Below, one piece after another: positions 1-5,017 of a DNA stretch of 7,428 bases. The notes under the pieces were generated by a model. The model saw nothing but the letters and a program-made list of their open reading frames with translations, was not told where the DNA came from and did no database searches. This stretch comes from an uncultured Devosia sp. (GTDB lineage: Bacteria; Pseudomonadota; Alphaproteobacteria; Rhizobiales; Devosiaceae). A program made the translations under genes and the position numbers. Where the stretch lies: NCBI GenBank assembly GCA_946481445.1, contig CAMLOA010000081.1, positions 1 to 7,428 of the forward strand, in the 5' to 3' direction. Every line of letters starts with the position of its first letter. Positions within the stretch are counted from its first letter, which is position 1.

Positions 1-1033
1 CCAGATAGGTCCGCGCCTTCGCCCGCCAGCGGTCCGGCGTCGCCGGCTCCGGATCGAGCAGGTGCGCCAGCGACAGGCGGGCCCGCAGGGCGGCGCGGAA
101 GGCACCATAGGCATGCCGCAGATCGTCCCTGATCATCGGACCCAGGCCGCGCTCCAGGGCGGCCAACAGGATGGGTCCGACCCACGGCGCGCCGAGCAGG
201 GCGCATTCGAGCCCCAGATAGTTGACCTCGTCATAGGGGTCCAGGATCCGCATGCGCTCATCGAATTCGAGGCAATCGATGATGACCGGCGGATTCCGCA
301 GGCAAACATGTTCCGGCCGCAGGTCGCCATGGCCCTCGACAATGCAGCCGGCGGCGATGCGTGCGCCGATCTGGGGCCTGACCCGGGCCAGGAGCCCGTC
401 GATGCGATCGAGCAGGGTGGCGGCGTCGGGCCGCGCCAGGCCGAGTTCTTCCCGAAGCAGGACCTGGCGATTGACCCGGCTTTCCTGGTCCAGATGTGCC
501 AGATAGGTCTCGCCGTCGGCAATGCGCGGCGTCGACGACCGATAGAACCGTGCCAGCGTGTCGCCGACCCGGGCCACCTCGTCCCGGGTTGCCGCTTGCG
601 CCCGGATTCGGGCATCGAGCATGTCGGCTTCCGCCAGTTGGGTCATTTCGACCATCCACTCGACGACTTCGCCCTCGCCCGTCATCGTCAGCTGCCCCGA
701 AGGCAGCCGACGCAGGGACACCAGCCGCCGGTAGACATCGCCTGCCAGCCGCCGGTTGAGCACAAGCTCGGCGCGGCAGTTCCGCAGTCGCGCCGCCAGC
801 GTCGAGAAGTCGAGAAACGGGTAGATGACCGGCTTCTTGAGCTTGTAGACCAGGGTCCCAGTGAGGAACAGCCAGGACATGTGGGTCTCGCGCACCTCCA
901 CGCCTGCCGGTCCGTGCGGGTGGTTCGAGGCTTGGCTGAGGAAGCGCACCTTGTCCGCGATGGGCACGTCCGGTGGTGGTGCGGGTCCGGAGACGTCCCG
1001 GCCCCGGCCATTGCTCTCTCTGGCACTGGACAT
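1..1033 (-). CDS. Aminoglycoside-phosphotransferase-like kinase (COG2187 type), C-terminal part beyond window
   Basis: The frame is open from an ATG at 1033 to the left edge, giving 344 complete codons with no stop, so the gene is partial. A weak ribosome site (AGGGG) precedes the ATG. The fold is the APH/protein-kinase type. VYKLKKPV (residues 62-69) sits where the ATP-contacting lysine strand is expected. HGDLRPEH (235-242) is the catalytic loop, with D237 as likely catalytic base, and IIDCLEFDE begins at 251 with D253 as likely metal ligand. The line E-F-D-E-R-M-R-I-L-D-P-Y-D-E-V is typical of the COG2187 group rather than of true antibiotic-resistance enzymes. Members of that group are often fused to a C-terminal P-loop kinase domain; whether this one is cannot be seen. 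The substrate is unknown. It lies 66 bp downstream of the Hsp20 gene on the same strand, with a terminator-like hairpin between, so it may be expressed by read-through. The family call is firm and the function is not. Confidence -1.
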   Translation of the reverse strand, partial: MSSARESNGRGRDVSGPAPPPDVPIADKVRFLSQASNHPHGPAGVEVRETHMSWLFLTGTLVYKLKKPVIYPFLDFSTLAARLRNCRAELVLNRRLAGDVYRRLVSLRRLPSGQLTMTGEGEVVEWMVEMTQLAEADMLDARIRAQAATRDEVARVGDTLARFYRSSTPRIADGETYLAHLDQESRVNRQVLLREELGLARPDAATLLDRIDGLLARVRPQIGARIAAGCIVEGHGDLRPEHVCLRNPPVIIDCLEFDERMRILDPYDEVNYLGLECALLGAPWVGPILLAALERGLGPMIRDDLRHAYGAFRAALRARLSLAHLLDPEPATPDRWRAKARTYL

Positions 1034-1049
1034 GGCTGCCCCTGTCTGG

Positions 1050-1073
1050 AAAAGCGGGGTTGTTGGCCCCGCT
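1050..1073 (-). terminator. Rho-independent terminator-like hairpin between hsp20 and the kinase gene
   Basis: On the minus strand AGCGGGG (1073-1067) pairs perfectly with CCCCGCT (1059-1053) across a 7-base loop. It is followed by a short T run (1053-1050). It begins 27 bases after the Hsp20 stop and ends just before the ribosome site of the downstream kinase gene. Stem and T run fit an intrinsic terminator, but the T run is only four bases long, so leaky termination or attenuation is likely. Confidence -1.
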
Positions 1074-1099
1074 CCGGGTTGGACCGGCCGATGATGCGC

Positions 1100-1636
1100 T
1101 CAGGTCGTCGTCACGGTGATACGGCGCTTGGGGGGCTGCGCATTGGGGTTCTTGGGCAGTTTTACCCGCAGCACGCCATTGGCATAACTCGCCTGGATCT
1201 TGTCGGCGCTGACATCGCCGGGAAGGGCGAAGCTGCGTTCGAAGGAACCGAAGCGGCGCTCGTGCAGGTAGCGGTCGGCATTCTTGTCGCTTGTGTCCTG
1301 GCGCTTTTCCCCATGGATGCTGATGGCGCCATCGACGAGGGAGACCTCGATGTCCTTTTCGTCCATCCCCGGCATTTCCGCCGTTATCTCGTAAGCGTCC
1401 GGGTTCTCCACCACATCCACCGCCGGCACTGCGAACCAGTCCGCATCACCGTTGGCCGGACCCGTGAGGGGGCCGCTGGACAGGGACAGGGGCGCGAGCC
1501 ACAGGTTTCGGTCAAGTTCTCCGAACAGCCGGTCGAACTCACGGCGGATGCTGTCGAACGGCTGCCCGAATGCCAGGCCCCGTCCCGGGGACCTCGTGCC
1601 CTCTTTCACCGTCAGGTTGCTTCCACTGTTAGCCAT
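1100..1636 (-). CDS. Small heat-shock protein, Hsp20/alpha-crystallin family
   Basis: An ATP-independent holdase chaperone of the cytoplasm that binds unfolding proteins during stress. The ATG at 1636 (178 residues) is preferred over one ten codons upstream because GGAG lies 7 bases before it. The N-terminal arm (about 1-65) contains FDSIRREFDRLFGEL, usual for bacterial Hsp20. The alpha-crystallin domain starts near D66-W67 and includes VDVVENPDAYEITAEMPGM (73-91). It ends with the family signature A-x-x-x-N-G-V-L (A149-L156). The C-terminal tail carries R-I-T-V (172-175), resembling the I-x-I/V oligomerisation motif. Upstream is a perfect TTGA-N6-TCAA palindrome centred 62 bases before the start. 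A -10-like TTGAAT (1670-1665, 4 of 6 matches) sits about 31 bases from that centre, the geometry of a class II FNR-activated promoter. No heat-shock (CIRCE or ROSE) element was seen. Identity is very secure; regulation is inference. Confidence -1.
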   Translation of the reverse strand: MANSGSNLTVKEGTRSPGRGLAFGQPFDSIRREFDRLFGELDRNLWLAPLSLSSGPLTGPANGDADWFAVPAVDVVENPDAYEITAEMPGMDEKDIEVSLVDGAISIHGEKRQDTSDKNADRYLHERRFGSFERSFALPGDVSADKIQASYANGVLRVKLPKNPNAQPPKRRITVTTT

Positions 1637-1691
1637 TTTGGCACTCCGTGTTGATGATGGAGGCATTCAACAACAATGGCCGGCGCTGAAC

Positions 1692-1705
1692 TTGACGCCC
1701 GTCAA
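1692..1705. promoter_or_regulatory. FNR/FixK-type operator, box 1 (hsp20 side)
   Basis: The sequence TTGACGCCCGTCAA is a palindrome with TTGAC/GTCAA arms around a 4-base centre. It matches the TTGA-N6-TCAA site of FNR/FixK/DNR-type regulators. Its centre is 62 bases upstream of the Hsp20 start. A -10-like hexamer placed as in class II promoters suggests a transcript start near 1657. Binding is inferred from pattern and geometry. Confidence -1.
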
Positions 1706-1726
1706 ATGTCGGCTGGCAGCGATCCT

Positions 1727-1740
1727 TTGATGGGCGTCAA
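1727..1740. promoter_or_regulatory. FNR/FixK-type operator, box 2 (phosphoribosyltransferase side)
   Basis: The sequence TTGATGGGCGTCAA has TTGA and TCAA arms 6 bases apart. It lies 35 bp from box 1, centre to centre, and its centre is about 74 bases before the phosphoribosyltransferase start at 1808. Read towards its own gene it differs from box 1 (read towards hsp20) by a single base. No good -10 hexamer is visible at the class II distance for this gene, so the promoter itself is uncertain. Confidence -1.
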
Positions 1741-1807
1741 CACAGCCGGCAACCAAAGGGATCTTGCTGGCATTGCGATGACATCAACCTGCAAGCGGAG
1801 TGCGATC

Positions 1808-2473
1808 ATGCCGTTCGAGAATCGCGCAGATGCCGGGCAGCGGCTGGCACGGATGCTGCAGCAATACCGGGATGATCATCCCCTCGTGGTCGCCCTGCCC
1901 CGCGGCGGGGTCCCCGTGGCCGCTGAGATCGCGCATGCGCTGGAGGCGCAACTGGACGTTCTGATCGTGCGCAAGATCGGCGTCCCCTTCCACCCCGAGC
2001 TGGCCATGGGGGCGGTTGTCGAGGGCAACCCGCCGGTCACCCTGCGCAACGAGGACGTCATCGCCATGGCCAGGGTGACAGACGTCGATTTCCATGCCGT
2101 GCGGGACCGCGAACTGGCCGAAATCGAGCGACGGCGGCAGCGCTACCGCGCGCACGCGGTCCCGGCCGTCCCGACGGAGGGGCGTACCGTCATTCTCGTG
2201 GACGACGGCGCCGCCACCGGGGCCACGCTCCGCGTCGCCATTCGCGCCTTGCGCCAGGGCCGGCCGGCCCGCATTGTCGTGGCGGTGCCCGTGGCCGCTG
2301 CCCAGGCCCTGGCCGCGCTCCGCTCGGAGGCCGACGCCGTCACGTGCCTCGAGGCCCATGAGGATCTCGACGCCATCGGCCGCTATTACCGCGACTTCGG
2401 CCAGGTGGACGACGAGACCGTTCTGCAGGTTCTGGCCCGGCAGGCACCAGGCGTCAGGCCGTCTCGCGCATAG
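1808..2473 (+). CDS. Predicted phosphoribosyltransferase (COG1926 type)
   Basis: A 221-residue type I phosphoribosyltransferase-fold protein. The PRPP-binding loop VILVDDGAATGAT spans residues 128-140, with the paired acidic residues D132-D133 and the TGAT phosphate loop. An N-terminal VVALPRGGVPVA (about 27-38) is typical of the COG1926 group, which is often found beside stress genes and has no assigned substrate. The start is ATG 1808, with GGAG 7 bases upstream; in-frame codons back to 1676 lack such a site and would run over the operators. It is divergent from hsp20 and its last 20 bp overlap the end of the converging host-attachment-like gene. A purine or pyrimidine salvage enzyme is conceivable, but the protein lacks a recognisable hood signature that would name one. 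The fold is secure; the reaction is unknown. Confidence -1.
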   Translation: MPFENRADAGQRLARMLQQYRDDHPLVVALPRGGVPVAAEIAHALEAQLDVLIVRKIGVPFHPELAMGAVVEGNPPVTLRNEDVIAMARVTDVDFHAVRDRELAEIERRRQRYRAHAVPAVPTEGRTVILVDDGAATGATLRVAIRALRQGRPARIVVAVPVAAAQALAALRSEADAVTCLEAHEDLDAIGRYYRDFGQVDDETVLQVLARQAPGVRPSRA

Positions 2474-2915
2474 CCTCGAGATAGGCCTCAATCTCGATGA
2501 CGGGCATCCGGCACAGGTCCTTGGTGATCTCGGCCACCAGGACCTCGCGGGTGGCCCGGCCCAGTTCTGTCCTCAGGCTCCCCATGGCGCGTGCTGGCGC
2601 GGCGATCACCAGGGCTTCCACACCCTGCGCGACCACGATGCGTTCCAGGTCATCGGCCAGCTCGGCCAGAAACTTCTGTTCGGCTAGGTCATGCAGGTTG
2701 GAAGCCTCCACCGCGCTGCGCCCCCTGCCCACCGACGAGAATGAACGGCCGGGACGGTCGGCGCCCATGTCACGCGTGGGCGCATCCGGATTGGCCTTCA
2801 TCTCGCGCAGCCGCAGATTGATATGGAGGCCATCGCCCGCGTTCTGAAACAGCATTGCCTTGGAACCATCGCATACCAGTATCCAGCTCTGGGCCGGGAT
2901 GATCAGTCTGTCCAT
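2454..2915 (-). CDS. 'Host attachment protein' family (Host_attach / COG5622-like)
   Basis: A 153-residue soluble protein with no signal peptide or membrane span. Family features are an early W-I-L-V-C-D-G-S-K-A segment (residues 11-20), R-S-F-S-S near 57, R-S-A-V-E near 66, and a helical D-L-H/A-E-x-x-F region. The second half has L-V-I-A-A-P-A-R-A-x-G-x-L-R, then V-x-A-E-I-T-K-D-L near the C-terminus. The family name comes from reported attachment defects, but the sequence looks cytoplasmic, so a direct adhesive role is doubtful; relatives are common in stress clusters. The ATG at 2915 has a strong AAAGGAG 8 bases upstream. It is divergent from the nitroreductase gene, sharing one FNR-type box. 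A -10-like TTTGAT (2950-2945) lies 32 bases from the box centre, exactly class II spacing. Its 3' end overlaps the converging phosphoribosyltransferase gene. Family call good, function unknown. Confidence -1.
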   Translation of the reverse strand: MDRLIIPAQSWILVCDGSKAMLFQNAGDGLHINLRLREMKANPDAPTRDMGADRPGRSFSSVGRGRSAVEASNLHDLAEQKFLAELADDLERIVVAQGVEALVIAAPARAMGSLRTELGRATREVLVAEITKDLCRMPVIEIEAYLEAMRETA

Positions 2916-2972
2916 CTAGGTCTCTCCTTTGGGCGCCATAGCCCATCAAACCTCTGTTCGCGCGGCGAGGAA

Positions 2973-2986
2973 TTGACGCTCGTCAA
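2973..2986. promoter_or_regulatory. FNR/FixK-type operator, box 3 (shared by two divergent genes)
   Basis: The sequence TTGACGCTCGTCAA is again a TTGAC-N4-GTCAA palindrome. Its centre is about 64 bases from both flanking start codons, 2915 on the minus strand and 3043 on the plus strand. One site could therefore serve both promoters. The minus-strand promoter has a matching -10-like hexamer at 2950-2945. The plus-strand one has only a weak GGCAAT at 3008-3013. Confidence -1.
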
Positions 2987-3042
2987 GGCGGCTGTGCGGC
3001 GCCATCGGGCAATCTGGCCGCCTGTCAACGAGGAGGCTGAAA

Positions 3043-3705
3043 ATGCGGACACTGTCGCGCAGGCTGTTCCTGGCATCGGGCGCGGCGCTCGCCACGCTTC
3101 TGGGTCGTCCCGGTGCGGCGCGCGAGACAGCGAACGTCTCCGTCCGCCAGGCGCTCGAGCAACGGCGTTCGACGCGGCTCTATGCCGCCGAACCAATCGA
3201 TGCCGAAACCATGCTCGGGCTGCTGTTTGCCGCCAATGGCGTCAATCGGCCCGAGATCGACGGGCGCACGGCGCCCTCCTGGCATGGCGCCAAGGATGTC
3301 GAGATCTACGTCGCCCAGGGCGGTGGCGTGGACTGGTTCAATACCAGCGCCAACAAGCTGGTCCGCGTTATGGACGAGGATATCCGCACCATGACCAGCC
3401 CGGAGCCCTTTGTGGGCAAAGCGCCGGCTGTGCTGATCTATGTGTCCGATTTCAACAGGCTACGGGAGTCAGCGGCCAGCTTTGAAGCCGGCCAGCCCGA
3501 GGAGGTCACGGCGCGCCAGCACGAGATCGCCGCCTATGTCGATACGGCCGTCATCGCCCAGAATGTCTACCTCTTCTGCGCGGCGGAAGGCCTGGGGACG
3601 TGCCTGGTCGGGGGAGCCGACCCGGCCGCGATCAGCGAGGCGCTCAACCTCAAGCCGCACCAGCAAGTCACCTACGTTCAGCCGGTGGGCTACCCCGCGG
3701 AGTGA
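3043..3705 (+). CDS. Nitroreductase-family protein (SagB-like) with Tat signal
   Basis: A 220-residue protein of the FMN-dependent nitroreductase fold. The N-terminus S-R-R-L-F-L (residues 5-10), followed by a hydrophobic stretch to about residue 20 and an Ala-rich end near G24-A26, fits a twin-arginine export signal. That would suit a protein that must fold around its flavin before export. The mature part begins with V-R-Q-A-L-E-Q-R-R-S-T-R (33-44), the usual flavin-contacting start of the family. It continues with L-L-F-A-A-N-G-V-N-R, then A-P-S-W-H, and near the C-terminus I-A-Q-N-V-Y-L-F-C-A-A-E-G-L-G-T and V-G-Y-P. Length suits a single-domain member. The ATG at 3043 has AGGAGG 6 bases upstream. 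Substrate is unknown; a periplasmic oxidoreductase is inferred. Control by the FNR-type box upstream would fit low-oxygen expression. No clear terminator follows. Confidence -1.
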   Translation: MRTLSRRLFLASGAALATLLGRPGAARETANVSVRQALEQRRSTRLYAAEPIDAETMLGLLFAANGVNRPEIDGRTAPSWHGAKDVEIYVAQGGGVDWFNTSANKLVRVMDEDIRTMTSPEPFVGKAPAVLIYVSDFNRLRESAASFEAGQPEEVTARQHEIAAYVDTAVIAQNVYLFCAAEGLGTCLVGGADPAAISEALNLKPHQQVTYVQPVGYPAE

Positions 3706-3869
3706 GAGGAGGTTCGACCCCTGCAGCACCGCCCCCCTGCGCCCTGTCCGCGGCATGGATGAGGTAGGTACTTCACCGAGTGTTAAGGGTTACGTGCGAC
3801 TACCTAACCAAACGGTACATCGGGAGTGGATCCACGGGTTGCCCGGATATCGTCCGGTTGGGGGCTGAC
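3706..3869 (+). other. Intergenic region upstream of the tad-like operon
   Basis: These 164 bases presumably hold the promoter of the three-gene pilus-type operon, but no convincing -35/-10 pair was found. There is no FNR-type box here, unlike upstream of the preceding genes. A weak 6-bp inverted repeat, AGGTAG (3762-3767) and CTACCT (3800-3805), brackets a TTAAGGGTTAC stretch. A 37-codon ORF from 3755 lacks a ribosome site and is not called. Confidence -1.
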
Positions 3870-4376
3870 GTGAACATCCGGCGCTTCATACGAAACGAAC
3901 GCGGCGCGACGGCGATCGAATTCGCCCTGCTGGTCGGGCCGTTTCTTCTTGTCGTGCTGGCTTCCATCGAGATCGGGATCAAGGCGTTCATCCAGGCCGA
4001 TCTCGACCGCATGCTGACGGAGCTGACCTCCGACCTCTCCATGACCTTCAACGATGCCGAAGACGCGGCGGACTACATCACGACGACCGCCTGCGACCGG
4101 GCGAGCCTGCTCCTCGACTGCAACGAACTCGACGTGGGGGCCACCGTCGTGGATGGCCGGCTGTTCGACTATCGCAACGCCTCCCTGTCCGGCACCTGGG
4201 ATGTCGGCTGTCCCGGGGACACCGTGATCATCGAGCTGACCTACGGCTATTTCGACGTCCTGTTCCCCTTCGCCATCGCCGATATCGTCCAGGTCGATGG
4301 CGCCAAGCGCTATCGCAGCAGGGCAGTGCTGCGCCGGGAACCGATCCTTGCGGGGAATGACAATTGCGCCGCCTGA
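3870..4376 (+). CDS. tadE: TadE-like minor pseudopilin
   Basis: A 168-residue TadE-family protein of the tight-adherence (Tad/Flp) pilus group. After a short basic leader (residues 1-11), G12 is followed by A-T-A-I-E-F. The glutamate is at +5 after the glycine, the type IV prepilin-peptidase signature. A hydrophobic helix runs to about residue 35. The rest would be outside the inner membrane. It ends in K-R-Y-R-S-R-A-V-L-R-R-E-P, matching the usual TadE C-terminal S/A-V-x-R-x-E-P pattern. Four cysteines in the exported part could form disulfides. The GTG start at 3870 is chosen because it gives the usual short leader and is preceded by a G-rich ribosome site; a GTG at 3780 in the same frame would add 30 atypical residues. 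It heads an operon whose next gene overlaps its stop codon. Family call strong; exact start moderate. Confidence -1.
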   Translation: MNIRRFIRNERGATAIEFALLVGPFLLVVLASIEIGIKAFIQADLDRMLTELTSDLSMTFNDAEDAADYITTTACDRASLLLDCNELDVGATVVDGRLFDYRNASLSGTWDVGCPGDTVIIELTYGYFDVLFPFAIADIVQVDGAKRYRSRAVLRREPILAGNDNCAA

Positions 4377-5017
4377 TGCGTCGGCTGTGGCGCGACCAGG
4401 GCGGGGTCGCCGCCACCGAATTCGTGCTCGTCGTTCCGATGCTGCTCGTCGTTCTGCTGGCGGTGATCGAATTGTGCAACTTCACCCTGCAGAATCGAAG
4501 GGCCCAGCAGGCCGTCATCCTCGCTGCGGAGTTCATGAGCCGCGACGGCGACAATGTGCTTTCCGTTTCGGAACGTCACGTCGTTGAAGACATATGGATG
4601 ATCGTGAACCCGACGGCCCATGCGGCGACTGTCGCCCGGGGCGGGCAATGGGCCAATGGCTATAGCCGCGCCCTGTCCTCGGTTGATTTCCAGGCTGCCG
4701 ACGACTGCAACCAGGACGACTGCGAGCTCTTTGCCGAAGTCCAATGGAGCTTCCTGTTTGCCGACATCATCGACAATCCGGTGTCCATGGATTGCGACGC
4801 GGAAATCTCGGAAGACGACAACCTGAACGGCCTTAACATTCCGGTCGGCTTTGTCGGCCGGGCCCCCATTGTCGTCGCCAATTTCACCTATCCGTATTTC
4901 CCCCTGATCCAGGGCTGGCTGTTCCCCGCGCTCGAGCAGCATGTGAGCGCCGTTCGCAAGACACGCAACGGCGTCGCGCTTCAACACCAGACCGATGGAT
5001 ACGTGGATCAATGTTGA
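4376..5017 (+). CDS. Second TadE-like pseudopilin (TadE/TadF position)
   Basis: A 213-residue protein with the same plan as its upstream neighbour: a basic leader (M-R-R-L-W-R-D-Q), then G10 followed by V-A-A-T-E-F with glutamate at +5, then a hydrophobic helix to about residue 35. The exported part is larger than in the first protein and includes acidic, cysteine-containing segments (D-D-C-N-Q-D-D-C) and a final Cys. The ATG at 4376 shares its A with the TGA of the preceding gene, which suggests translational coupling. A TTG at 4364, in frame and 7 bases after GGGGA, would add four residues and is a real alternative. Its stop overlaps the next gene's start by 7 bases. By order it occupies the TadF slot, but it is too divergent from the named proteins for that symbol to be given. 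Family call good. Confidence -1.
   Translation: MRRLWRDQGGVAATEFVLVVPMLLVVLLAVIELCNFTLQNRRAQQAVILAAEFMSRDGDNVLSVSERHVVEDIWMIVNPTAHAATVARGGQWANGYSRALSSVDFQAADDCNQDDCELFAEVQWSFLFADIIDNPVSMDCDAEISEDDNLNGLNIPVGFVGRAPIVVANFTYPYFPLIQGWLFPALEQHVSAVRKTRNGVALQHQTDGYVDQC

Noticed and set aside
62..1654. 530-codon open frame on the plus strand
   Set aside because: It lies antisense to the kinase-like and Hsp20 genes, both with clear family motifs. Its composition is rich in Arg, Gly, Pro and Gln with no recognisable domain, as expected for a GC-rich shadow frame.
1784..2491. 235-codon minus-strand frame opposite the phosphoribosyltransferase
   Set aside because: The plus strand carries a clear PRPP-binding loop and a good ribosome site; the reverse frame has no motif.
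3706..3730. Possible terminator after the nitroreductase gene
   Set aside because: The only stem found is short, has a bulged base and is not followed by a T run.
3781..3792. CtrA-like site upstream of the tad-like operon
   Set aside because: TTAAGGGTTAC has one TTAA half but not the TTAA-N7-TTAA spacing.
3755..3868. 37-codon plus-strand ORF between the nitroreductase and tadE-like genes
   Set aside because: No ribosome site precedes its ATG and the peptide has no recognisable feature; it is the tail of a frame shadowing the nitroreductase.
4310..5011. 233-codon minus-strand frame opposite the second TadE-like gene
   Set aside because: The plus-strand product has a prepilin-type N-terminus and operon overlaps; the reverse frame shows nothing recognisable.
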